Positions 8,941-16,988 of a stretch of DNA of 64,000 nucleotides are shown in pieces (position 1 is the first letter of the stretch; each line of letters begins with the position of its first letter). Below the pieces are notes generated by a model, which did no database searches, was not told where the DNA came from, and saw only the letters and a program-made list of their open reading frames with translations. Source of the DNA: JAJZVS01 sp963708095 (GTDB lineage Bacteria; Pseudomonadota; Alphaproteobacteria; Acetobacterales; Acetobacteraceae); NCBI GenBank assembly GCA_963708095.1, contig OY970182.1:2480001-2544000 (forward strand). The letters are read 5' to 3'. A program made the translations under genes and the position numbers.

Positions 8941-10716
8941 TCACTTGTACATCGTCTGCGCCTTGGTCCCCGGCGCGTACTCGCGTGGATCGACCCAGAT
9001 GTTGATCACCGCCGACTTGCCATCCCGCCGCACCGCCTCGCGCGCGCGGAGCAGGGCCGGGGCCACCTGCGCGGCGTCGCGCACCTCCTCGCCGTAGCCG
9101 CCCAGCATTTCGGCAAACCTGCCGAACGGCACGTCACCCAACAGGTTGCCCACGTTGCCGCGTTGCTCCCCATATTTCGCAAGCTGGCCGTAGCGGATCT
9201 GGTTCATCGCCGAATTATTGCCGATCACGGCGATATAGGGCGCGCCGAACCGGTTCGCCGTCTCCATGTCGAACGCGGTCATGCCGAACGAGCCGTCTCC
9301 GTAATAGCACAGCACTTCCTTGCCCGGATGCGCGAGCTTCGCCGCCAAGGCGAACCCGGTGCCGACGCCGAGGCTGCCGAGCGCGCCGGGATCCATCCAA
9401 TGTCCTGGCCGGTGCGGGCGCACCGCCTGGGCCGAGATCGTCACCACGTCCCCACCGTCGCCGATGTAGATCGTATCGTCGGTCAGGAACTCGTTGATCT
9501 CCCACGCCACCCGATAGGGATGGATCGGCGAGGCGTCGGAGCGGAACAGCGGCATCAGCTTCTCGGTCGCCGCCTGTTCCGCCGCGCGCAGCCCCGCCAT
9601 CCAGTCCTTGCGCGCCTGCGCTGCCGGCTTGGCGATGCGCCCGCTCGCGGCCTGGCGCACCGCGGCCAGGATCACCCCCGGATCGCCGACCAGGCCGAGC
9701 GCCACGTCCCGGTTCTTGCCGACGGTGCGGTAGTCCATGTCGATCTGCACGACCTTGGCGCCGCGCCCGAGCCGCTTGCCGTAGCCCATGCGGAAGTCGA
9801 ACGGCGTGCCGACGATGACGATGACATCGGCCTTGTCGAAGCCCTCCCGCCGCGTGCGGTCGAAATGATGCGGATCGCCGGGCGGCAGCAGGCCGCGCCC
9901 GGCGCCGTTGAAATAGGCCGGGATGTCAAGCGCGCGCACCAGATCGAGCGCCGCCTCGTGCCCGCGGCACGTCCAGACCTGGCTGCCGATCAGGATCACC
10001 GGCCGCTCGGCGGCCACCAGCATGTCGGCCAGCTTCTCGATATCCGCCGGATCGCCGAGCGCCTTGGTCGACGCGCGGTAATGGCCCGACTGGGGAACGA
10101 CCGCCTTCGCCACCTCGATCTCCCGGTCCAGCACGTCGCGCGGGATCTCGAGGTAGGACGGCCCCGGCGCGCCGGCGAAACACTCGCGCGCAGCCATGGA
10201 GATCATGTCGGCGACCCGCTCGGTGGACCGCACGCTGGCCGCGAACTTGGTGATCGGGCGCATGATGTCGACATGCGGCAAGTCCTGCAGGGAGCCCATC
10301 ATGTGCTGGGTCAGCGCCCCCTGCCCGCCGATGTGCAGCACCGGGCTTTCGGAGCGGAAGGCGGTGGCGATGCCGGTGATCGCGTTCGTGCAGCCGGGGC
10401 CGGCGGTGGTGATGACGCAGCCCAGCTTGCCGGTCTGGCGCGCGTAGCCGTCGGCGGCGTGCGCCGCCACCTGCTCGTGGCGAACGTCGATGATGCGGAT
10501 GCCCTCATCGACGCAGCCGTCGTAGATGTCGATGATATGGCCGCCGCACAGGGTGAAGATCGTGTCCACGCCTTCGTTCTTCAGCGCCTTGGCGACCAGG
10601 TGGCCGCCCGAGACGACGCCGGCGTCCCGGCTCTTGCGGGCCAGGGTGTCGTCCGCGGTCGACCCGCGGGCGGCGGCGGTGGTGGCCTTGGTCTCCGGCG
10701 CTGCGGTGGTGGACAT
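8941..10716 (-). CDS. ThDP-dependent enzyme, ALS/ILVBL (2-hydroxyacyl-CoA lyase 2)-like
   Basis: A 591-residue thiamine diphosphate enzyme. The activating glutamate is Glu81 in DVRHEQVAAHAADGYAR, and the ThDP-Mg motif runs from GDGSFGM (473) to GNN (501). By position it should be oxalyl-CoA decarboxylase, but FTLCGGHIIDIYDGC, TTAGPGCTNAITGIATA, GSLQDLPHVDIMRPITKF, VGTPFDFRMGYG and DPGALGSLGVGTGFALAAKL match the acetolactate-synthase-like/human ILVBL (HACL2) pattern, not the Oxalobacter OXC pattern (YGVVGIPITNLA, TVSAPGFLNG). Family members cleave 2-hydroxyacyl-CoA to formyl-CoA and an aldehyde or make acyloins. The start at 10716 has GGGAG upstream; the open frame extends further without family sequence. 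Its role beside frc suggests formyl-CoA chemistry (inference). Confidence 0.82.
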   Translation of the reverse strand: MSTTAAPETKATTAAARGSTADDTLARKSRDAGVVSGGHLVAKALKNEGVDTIFTLCGGHIIDIYDGCVDEGIRIIDVRHEQVAAHAADGYARQTGKLGCVITTAGPGCTNAITGIATAFRSESPVLHIGGQGALTQHMMGSLQDLPHVDIMRPITKFAASVRSTERVADMISMAARECFAGAPGPSYLEIPRDVLDREIEVAKAVVPQSGHYRASTKALGDPADIEKLADMLVAAERPVILIGSQVWTCRGHEAALDLVRALDIPAYFNGAGRGLLPPGDPHHFDRTRREGFDKADVIVIVGTPFDFRMGYGKRLGRGAKVVQIDMDYRTVGKNRDVALGLVGDPGVILAAVRQAASGRIAKPAAQARKDWMAGLRAAEQAATEKLMPLFRSDASPIHPYRVAWEINEFLTDDTIYIGDGGDVVTISAQAVRPHRPGHWMDPGALGSLGVGTGFALAAKLAHPGKEVLCYYGDGSFGMTAFDMETANRFGAPYIAVIGNNSAMNQIRYGQLAKYGEQRGNVGNLLGDVPFGRFAEMLGGYGEEVRDAAQVAPALLRAREAVRRDGKSAVINIWVDPREYAPGTKAQTMYK

Positions 10717-10792
10717 GGTCGCTTTTCTCCCTTTGGGCTCGTGTCGCGATGCGCGCGCGCCGATGCCGGACGGCCCCGGTGCGCGCCGTGGA

Positions 10793-11536
10793 TTACCCGT
10801 ATTTCCGGCGGGCCGGCTCGTGCGGCGAGGCCGGCACGTCGTGCAGGTGGTCGCCGTATTTCTCGACATGCGCGGCGAGGCCGAACGTGTGCTCGCGCAC
10901 CAGCCGCGCCGCGCGGTCGGCATCGCGCCGCTCCAGCGCGGCGATGATGTTCATGTGGTCCACGATCGACCGCTGCGCCCGGTTGTCCTGGCGGATCGTC
11001 ACGTCGCGGATCGCCCGCATGTGGATGAACAGGTTCTCGGTAAGCTCGGTCATCAGCTCGCAGCCGCCCAGGCGGATCAGCGCCTTGTGGAAGGCCATGT
11101 TCGCCTGCGAGTACTCGGAAATGTGTTCGGACGGATCGACGTCGAAGGTCCCGAACAGCGCCCGCAACCGCGCCAGTTCCTCGTCGCTGGCGCGCTCGCA
11201 GGCCAGCCGCGCGGCAAGGCCTTCGATCGCGGCCCAGACGGTGATCATCTCGATGATCTCGCGCTTGCTCTTGCGCACGACGTAGATGCCGCGGCGCGGC
11301 ACGGAGCGCACGAATCCCTCCTGCTCCAGCACCGTCAGCGCTTCGCGGATCGGGGTGCGGCTGACGCCGAGATCTTCGGAAAGCTGGCGTTCGTCCAGGC
11401 GGATGTCGCCGGCGCGGCCGTAGATGTCCATCTCCGTGATGGCGCGCTTGATGGCGTCGCACGCCAACCTGCGCAGGCTGATCGTGACCGACAGGCGTTC
11501 GACCTTGAGCCGCGGCAATGCGGTCACGTCCGCCAC
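10793..11536 (-). CDS. GntR-family (FadR/FCD) transcriptional regulator
   Basis: A 247-residue regulator with an N-terminal winged helix (LDERQLSEDLGVSRTPIREAL and LEQEGFVRSVPRRGIYV) and an FCD ligand domain whose metal/acid-binding histidines appear in ANMAFHKALIRLGG, IVDHMNII and REHTF. FCD regulators usually respond to small organic acids and are often autoregulated. The frame is open to an ATG at 11587, but a GTG at 11536 sits six bases after GGAGG, so it is taken as the start. It heads the same-strand run to the ThDP enzyme (76-base gap), frc, the synthetase and oxlT, and probably controls them through a dyad upstream (11615-11631). Confidence 0.85.
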   Translation of the reverse strand: MADVTALPRLKVERLSVTISLRRLACDAIKRAITEMDIYGRAGDIRLDERQLSEDLGVSRTPIREALTVLEQEGFVRSVPRRGIYVVRKSKREIIEMITVWAAIEGLAARLACERASDEELARLRALFGTFDVDPSEHISEYSQANMAFHKALIRLGGCELMTELTENLFIHMRAIRDVTIRQDNRAQRSIVDHMNIIAALERRDADRAARLVREHTFGLAAHVEKYGDHLHDVPASPHEPARRKYG

Positions 11537-11614
11537 ACGCACCCCTCCCGAGCAGCGTCCCCCCGGGGCTTTCCGCCCCGGGCGCATACATCATGACACA
11601 ATGCCTAACAAAGT

Positions 11615-11631
11615 CTTTTGTATACCACAAG
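11615..11631. promoter_or_regulatory. Candidate GntR operator/promoter ahead of the frc operon
   Basis: A dyad centred on GTATAC (minus strand CTTGTGGTATACAAAAG) matches the general TTGTATACAA-like sites bound by FCD regulators, with one mismatch in the decamer. On the minus strand a TTGTGG box is followed 17 bases later by TAGGCA, so the dyad would overlap the -35 region, consistent with repression by the gene it precedes. Confidence 0.4.
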
Positions 11632-11667
11632 CCCCACCGTACCAACCCAGCCCCGCCCCGTCCCACC

Positions 11668-12888
11668 TCAGCGCCGACGGAACCCCAGCAGCCGCGCCGC
11701 CGGGCCAATGGTCCAGCCCTGCACCACCAAGGACGCGACGACGGCGATGAAGATCGAGGCGAACAGCCGTTCGTCGCGCCCCCGCCCCGCCTCCGTCAGC
11801 GCCGGGATCAGGCTCAGGTAGATCGGCACCGCCCCGCGCAGCCCGACCCAGGACGCGAACGCGCTCTCCCGCCAGGTAAACCCGAGCGGCGGCAGGCAGG
11901 CGAACACCGCAACCGGGCGCGCCACGAAGATCAACACCGCGGTCCCGACCAGCGCCGAGGGGATGAACGGCAGCAGCTTGTGCGGCGTCACCAGCAACCC
12001 GAGCATCAGGAACAGCACGATCTGCGCCAGCCAGCCCATGCCCTCGAAGAACGGCTCCAGCCGATCGCGCAGCGCCGGTCCGGTGCGCGCAGCCATGATG
12101 CCGGCAAGGTAGGTCGCCAGGAACCCGCTGGTGCCGAGCACCTGCGCCAGGCCGAACACCGCAAGCGCCCCGGCCAGCGCCAGCACCGTCGCCAGCGCCG
12201 GCTCCATGCGCAGGCGCCGCAGCGCCACCGCCAGCACCCAGCCGCCGGCAAGGCCGATCGCCGCGCCCCCCAGCATCTCCCGCGCGACATCGAGCGCGAT
12301 GCCCCCTGCGGTGATCGCACCGGCGGCCACCATCATGCGCATCAGCAGGAAGGTCAGCAGCACGGAGATCGGGTCGTTCAGCCCGGACTCCACCTCGAGC
12401 ACCGCCAGCAGCCGTTCCGGTACGGCAACACGTGCGCCGCGCAGCAGCACGGCAACGGCCGCGGCATCCGTGGGCGCGACGATCGCGCCGGCCAGCAATC
12501 CGGGAACGAACGCCACCCGGTCGAGCAAGGCCACGCCCACACCCGCAATTCCCGCCGTGATCACCACGCCCACCGTCGCCAGCGCCGCCGCCGGCCAGAA
12601 CGCGCGGCGCAACGTGGCAACCGGCGTCTTCAGCCCGCCCTCGAACAGGATCACCGCAAGCGCCAGGCTGCCGATCAGGTAGGCCGCCGGATAGCTGTCG
12701 AACGGTAGGCCGAGCACCCCATCGTCCCCGGCCAGCATGCCGAGGCCGAGGAACGCCAGCAGCATCGGCGCGCCGATCCTGCGCGAGATCACGCCCGCCA
12801 CCACGCTCAGGATGCCGAGCACGCCGCCGAGCAGGATCAGCTCGTGGGCCTCGCGCAGCGCATCGTGCAGCTCGCCTGCCCCGCTCAT
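11668..12888 (-). CDS. Cation/proton antiporter, CPA (NhaP2/CvrA-like) membrane domain
   Basis: A 406-residue protein with about 12 membrane segments. Transport motifs include GAIVAPTDAAAVAVLL (ion-binding aspartate), LEVESGLNDPISVLL and WVGLRGAVPIYL. These match bacterial NhaP2/CvrA K+ or Na+/H+ antiporters of the inner membrane. E. coli CvrA has an extra cytoplasmic TrkA-C/CorC-like region of about 170 residues; this protein stops after the last helix (ARLLGFRRR), so it lacks that regulatory part. The ATG at 12888 begins the family sequence; an upstream ATG at 12984 would add 32 unrelated residues. It is divergent from the secreted-protein gene at 13041 and ends before the gntR promoter region. 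Confidence 0.85.
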   Translation of the reverse strand: MSGAGELHDALREAHELILLGGVLGILSVVAGVISRRIGAPMLLAFLGLGMLAGDDGVLGLPFDSYPAAYLIGSLALAVILFEGGLKTPVATLRRAFWPAAALATVGVVITAGIAGVGVALLDRVAFVPGLLAGAIVAPTDAAAVAVLLRGARVAVPERLLAVLEVESGLNDPISVLLTFLLMRMMVAAGAITAGGIALDVAREMLGGAAIGLAGGWVLAVALRRLRMEPALATVLALAGALAVFGLAQVLGTSGFLATYLAGIMAARTGPALRDRLEPFFEGMGWLAQIVLFLMLGLLVTPHKLLPFIPSALVGTAVLIFVARPVAVFACLPPLGFTWRESAFASWVGLRGAVPIYLSLIPALTEAGRGRDERLFASIFIAVVASLVVQGWTIGPAARLLGFRRR

Positions 12889-13040
12889 GGCGCGTCGCGG
12901 GGCGGAAGGCGGCGCGGCAGAACGTGCAGACCGGTCATTGTCCGTGCCTCCGGAGCACGTCTTACCGGTAGTTGACCGGATCATGGAAGCTCGTCAATCT
13001 TCGGAATAACATGGGGTTGTTTCGCCCGGGGGAGAACGCG

Positions 13041-15335
13041 ATGCGCCACGCCGGCTTTCCGGTCGCCGCCGCTGCCATCGTCCTGGCATTGCTCGCCTGT
13101 GGGCCCGTCGCCGCTGCTCCGCCCGAGCCCACACAAACGGTTGCCGCGCCTGCTGCCGCCGCATCCTGGCCGCACACGATCAGGCGGGACGGCGCGACGG
13201 TGACGGTCTATCAACCGCAGGCGGTTTCCTGGCCGGAGCGCAAGACCCTGACCACGCGCGCCGCCGTCGCGATCGTGCCGGCGGGGCAGAAGACGCCGCT
13301 GCTCGGCACGATCGAGCTTTCGCTCGCTACCACCACCGATACCGCGCGCGGGGTGGTGCACCTGTCCGATCCGAAGCTGCTCGCCACCCATTTCCCGACG
13401 CTCGACACCGCGCAGGCGACGGACCTGGAAGCGAAGCTGCGCGCCGCCTTGCCGACCGCGATGCAGACGCGGGAAGTGCCTCTGGCCACGGTGCTGCTGA
13501 GCCTGAACCAGTCACCGGTGCAACCGGTCGCGGTGGACAACACGCCGCCGGCGATCTTCGTCGCGGCGCGGCCGGCGAGCCTCGTGGTGTACGACGGCGC
13601 GCCGGTCCTGGCGCCGATCGGCAAGACCGGGCTGTCGTTCGCGGTGAACACGAACTGGGACGTGTTCGTCGATCGCGGCACCTGGTACCTGCTCGCCAAC
13701 GGGCTGTGGCTGTCAGCCCCGGCGGCGACCGGTCCGTACAAGCCGGTCTCGCATCTTCCCGCGGCATTCGCCGCGCTGCCGAAGACCGCGAATTTCGCTT
13801 CCGCACGCGCGCATATCCCGGCGCATCCGGCGAAATCGCCCAGCCTGGTGCCGACCATCTTCGTGAGCACCAGGCCGGCGGAGATCATCGTCACCGATGG
13901 GCCGCCGAAATTCGCCCCCATCGCGGGCACCGGGCCGCAACGGGTGGCGAACACCCCGGCGGCACTGTTCTTCGATCCGGCGCACGGGCATTTCTATGTG
14001 CTGTTCTCGGGGCGCTGGTTTTCGGCGCCCGGGCTCGACGGCCCGTGGGCCTACGCGACCGATCGTCTGCCGCCCGATTTCGCGCTGATCCCACCAGGGG
14101 ATCCCGCCGGCGCCGTGCTCGCCGCGGTGCCCGGCACGGTCGCGGCGCAGGAGGCGGTGCTGAAGGCGCAGATCCCAACCACGGCGACGCTGACGCGCGG
14201 CAAGGTGAAACCGGTGGTGATCTATTCGGGGCCGCCGCGGTTCGCGCCGATTCCGGGCACGTCGATGCAGTACGCGGTGAACACCGCCGCGGTGGTGCTG
14301 AAGGTGGGGGCGAAATACTACGTCTGCCAGAACGGCGCCTGGTTCGTCGCCGCGGCGCCGGGCGGCCCGTGGACGCTCGCCGCCAGCCTCCCGCCAGTGA
14401 TCCGCACGATCCCGCCGAGCTTCCCGTTCTACAACGTCACCTACGTCCAGGTGTACGCATCGACCCCGACCACCGTCACCTACGGCTACACCGCCGGCTA
14501 CACGATGGGTTTCGTGAGCGCCGGCGTGCTGGTCTACGGCACCGGGTATTACTATCCGCCGGTCGTGCTGCCGGGGCCGGTGCCGATCTACTACCCCTAT
14601 CCCTACAGCTACGCGGGTGGGGTCTATTACGATTCCGCCAGCGGCGCCTGGTCGCGCGGCGGCACGATCTATGGGCCGTACGGCACCGCCACCGGCGCGC
14701 GCTATTACAACCCAACGACCGGCGCCTGGGCGCAGGGCGGCGCGGTCTACGGGCCGAACGGCGGCGCGGGGGCGTGGTCCGCCTATAATCCTTCCACCGG
14801 CAGCTATGCGCACGGCAGTGCGGCGTGGAGCAACGGCAGCGGCAGCGCCAACGGAAATTTCTATAACGCGCGCACCGGCGTGTCGGGATCGACAAACCAG
14901 AACTGGAACCAGTACAGCCGTTGGGGAGCCAGCACGTTCTCCGGGCCCAACCAGACGGTGAACACGCAGAGCCGGAGCAACGCGCAAGGCTCGGCGGGGG
15001 GATTCAGTTCGTCGTCCGGCGCGCAGGGGGCCGGGTATCACAACAAGGTCACCGGCAGCAGCGGCGGAGTGGTGAAGGGCGCCGGCGGGGACGTATATGC
15101 GGGACGAAACGGCAACGTGTACCGCCATAGCGACAGCGGCTGGCAACAGTGGAACAATGGCGGTTGGAATACGGTGAACCCGCCGTCCGGTGGCGGACGG
15201 AACCAGGGCAGCGCGCAGCGCAGCACGTTTGGGGGCAGCAACTACCAGCAGCTACAGCAGGATCGGCTGGGACGACAGGCCGGCCAGGGCCGGTTCGGCG
15301 GCGGCTTCTCGGGCGGCGGCCGGTTCCGGCGCTGA
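13041..15335 (+). CDS. Large exported repeat protein (Tyr/Gly/Asn-rich C-terminus)
   Basis: A 764-residue exported protein of unrecognised function. The signal region MRHAGFPVAAAAIVLALLAC ends in a possible lipobox or secretion site. The middle (about residues 165-495) holds three divergent repeats of about 100 residues, each with P-I-(P/A)-G-T, A-V-N-T, a Y-x-L/V-G-x-W-F core and GPW/Y followed by LPP. The C-terminal 260 residues are low complexity, with repeated (A/Y)YNPTTGAWAQGG-like units, then Ser/Gly/Gln-rich sequence ending GGFSGGGRFRR. It resembles proteins annotated as carbohydrate-binding family V/XII, but no catalytic site is seen. The start has GGGGGAG six bases before the ATG. 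It is the first of five same-strand genes leading into an RND pump. Confidence 0.75.
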   Translation: MRHAGFPVAAAAIVLALLACGPVAAAPPEPTQTVAAPAAAASWPHTIRRDGATVTVYQPQAVSWPERKTLTTRAAVAIVPAGQKTPLLGTIELSLATTTDTARGVVHLSDPKLLATHFPTLDTAQATDLEAKLRAALPTAMQTREVPLATVLLSLNQSPVQPVAVDNTPPAIFVAARPASLVVYDGAPVLAPIGKTGLSFAVNTNWDVFVDRGTWYLLANGLWLSAPAATGPYKPVSHLPAAFAALPKTANFASARAHIPAHPAKSPSLVPTIFVSTRPAEIIVTDGPPKFAPIAGTGPQRVANTPAALFFDPAHGHFYVLFSGRWFSAPGLDGPWAYATDRLPPDFALIPPGDPAGAVLAAVPGTVAAQEAVLKAQIPTTATLTRGKVKPVVIYSGPPRFAPIPGTSMQYAVNTAAVVLKVGAKYYVCQNGAWFVAAAPGGPWTLAASLPPVIRTIPPSFPFYNVTYVQVYASTPTTVTYGYTAGYTMGFVSAGVLVYGTGYYYPPVVLPGPVPIYYPYPYSYAGGVYYDSASGAWSRGGTIYGPYGTATGARYYNPTTGAWAQGGAVYGPNGGAGAWSAYNPSTGSYAHGSAAWSNGSGSANGNFYNARTGVSGSTNQNWNQYSRWGASTFSGPNQTVNTQSRSNAQGSAGGFSSSSGAQGAGYHNKVTGSSGGVVKGAGGDVYAGRNGNVYRHSDSGWQQWNNGGWNTVNPPSGGGRNQGSAQRSTFGGSNYQQLQQDRLGRQAGQGRFGGGFSGGGRFRR

Positions 15336-15362
15336 GGCGCATCCTTGGAAAGGAAGGACGGC

Positions 15363-15833
15363 ATGCGACATTTCATCGTGATGGGCGCAGCAGCTCTGCT
15401 GCTGGCGTTCGCCGGCGCGGCGGCGGCGCAACAGCCGACCCAGGCGCAGGCGAGCGCCATCCGTCAGGCCTGCCGCGCGGACTACCAGAGCCATTGCGGC
15501 AACGTGCCTACCGGCGGTTCCGCGTCACTCCAATGCCTGCAGCAGAATGCCGCGAGCCTGTCGTTGCCGTGCCAGCAGGCGCTGGCCGCGGTCGGCGGCG
15601 GCAGCACGGGCGCGCCCCCGGCTGCCGAGAGCACCGCGCCCACCGGCACGCCGCCGATGTCGCAGCGCCAGGAAATGAGGCTGTTGCGCGCCAGTTGCGG
15701 GAGCGACTATCGACAGTTCTGCTCCGGCGTGCAGCCGGGCGGCGGACGCGCGCTGGCCTGCCTGCACGCATACGGTCCGCAGCTCTCGCCGCGCTGCCGC
15801 TCCGCGCTGCTGTCGGCACAGCGAGGCCGTTGA
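15363..15833 (+). CDS. Exported Cys-rich (GLG1-type repeat) protein
   Basis: A 156-residue protein with a signal peptide (MRHFIVMGAAALLLAFAGAA) and two cysteine-rich repeats of the GLG1/FGFR kind: CRADYQSHCGNVPTGG-...-CLQQN...LPCQQAL, then CGSDYRQFCSGVQPGGG-...-CLHAY...RCRSALL. The cysteines probably form disulfides in the periplasm. The function of bacterial members is unknown. The ATG at 15363 has AGGA upstream; the frame opens at 15345. The stop overlaps the ATG of the RND adaptor (TGATG), which implies translational coupling to the pump genes. Confidence 0.75.
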   Translation: MRHFIVMGAAALLLAFAGAAAAQQPTQAQASAIRQACRADYQSHCGNVPTGGSASLQCLQQNAASLSLPCQQALAAVGGGSTGAPPAAESTAPTGTPPMSQRQEMRLLRASCGSDYRQFCSGVQPGGGRALACLHAYGPQLSPRCRSALLSAQRGR

Positions 15834-16981
15834 TGCGCCGCGGCGCAGCCGCGCGGCGGACAGCTCTGGTTGGCAGTCTCGCGGTGCTGCTGCTCGGCGG
15901 CTGCCGCAAGCACAACGCCTATGTCGCCCCGCCGCCGCCGAAGGTCGGCGTCGCGCATCCGCTGAGCCGGAACGTGGTGCCGGAGCTCGACGCCACCGGC
16001 AGCACCGTCGCCTACAATGCGGTCGATCTGGAAGCCCGCGTGCAGGGCTTCCTGCAAACGATCGACTACCGCGATGGGCAGGAGGTGAAGACCGGCGCGC
16101 CTCTGTTCGTGATCGAGCCGGCGCCGTACGAGGCGAAGCTGCAGCAGGCGCAGGCCTCGCTCGCCGCGGCGCAGGCGCAGTTCGTGCAGGCGGACGCCGA
16201 ATACCACCGCCAGGCCTCGCTCGGGCAACGACAGGTCTCGTCGCAATCCACGGTCGACCAGGCACGTGCGACGCGCGACGCCGACCAGGCGAACGTAGCC
16301 AACCAGCAGGCAGGCGTCGCGCTGGCGGCCATCAACCTGAGCTACACGCGCGTGGTCGCGCCGTTCGCCGGGGTGGTGACGCAGCACCTCGCGTCGGTGG
16401 GCACCCTGGTCGGCGTCACGGCGCCGACCAAGCTCGCCAGCATCGTCCAGCTCGCGCCGATCTATGTGAGCTTCACCATCAGCGAGCAGGACGTGCAGCG
16501 CATCCGCGCCGATCTCGCGCGCGCCGGATTGACGGTCGCCGCGCTCGGCAAGGTCGGGGCCGAGGTGGGGCTGATGACGGAGCAGGGCACGCCGCACCAT
16601 GGGATGCTGGATTACGCCGCGCCGGAGGTCGCCCCCTCAACCGGTACGCTGACGGTGCGTGCGGTGCTGGCCAATACGAACCGCGCGCTGCTGCCGGGGT
16701 ATTTCGTCCGGGTGCGGGTGCCGCTCACGCACATGGCCGGCCCGGCGCTGCTGGTGCCCGATGCGGCGCTGGGGGCCGCGCAGTCTGGTCGCTACGTGCT
16801 GGTGGTGAACAAGAACGACGTGGTGGAGCAGCGCACGGTGCAGACCGGCGCGCAGGAAGGCGCGCTGCGGGTAATCACCGCCGGGCTCACCGCGCAGGAT
16901 CGCGTGGTGGTGAGCGGGCTTTCCCGCGCCATCCCGGGCCAGAAGGTCGCCCCGACCGCGACTGCACTGCCGGGCGGTTGA
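15833..16981 (+). CDS. RND efflux periplasmic adaptor (AcrA/MexE-like)
   Basis: A 382-residue membrane-fusion protein. It begins with a lipoprotein signal (lipobox LLLGGC near residue 24), then barrel-sandwich halves (ARVQGFLQTIDYRDGQEVKTG and YTRVVAPFAGVVTQHLASVG) flanking a coiled coil (YEAKLQQAQASLAAAQAQFV), then beta-barrel and membrane-proximal parts. It links an inner-membrane RND pump to an outer-membrane channel. The start overlaps the preceding stop by one base. The permease follows after 7 bases. No TolC-type channel gene follows, so the outer-membrane partner must be elsewhere. Confidence 0.92.
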   Translation: MRRGAAARRTALVGSLAVLLLGGCRKHNAYVAPPPPKVGVAHPLSRNVVPELDATGSTVAYNAVDLEARVQGFLQTIDYRDGQEVKTGAPLFVIEPAPYEAKLQQAQASLAAAQAQFVQADAEYHRQASLGQRQVSSQSTVDQARATRDADQANVANQQAGVALAAINLSYTRVVAPFAGVVTQHLASVGTLVGVTAPTKLASIVQLAPIYVSFTISEQDVQRIRADLARAGLTVAALGKVGAEVGLMTEQGTPHHGMLDYAAPEVAPSTGTLTVRAVLANTNRALLPGYFVRVRVPLTHMAGPALLVPDAALGAAQSGRYVLVVNKNDVVEQRTVQTGAQEGALRVITAGLTAQDRVVVSGLSRAIPGQKVAPTATALPGG

Positions 16982-16988
16982 GGGCGCC

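Noticed and set aside
8941..10716. Naming the ThDP enzyme oxc (oxalyl-CoA decarboxylase) from context
   Set aside because: The sequence motifs resemble ILVBL/acetolactate-synthase-like enzymes, so the symbol was withheld despite the frc and oxlT-like neighbours.
7813..10947. Plus-strand open frame of 1044 codons
   Set aside because: It covers frc and the ThDP enzyme in antisense; the minus-strand proteins are clear family members, so this is not a gene.
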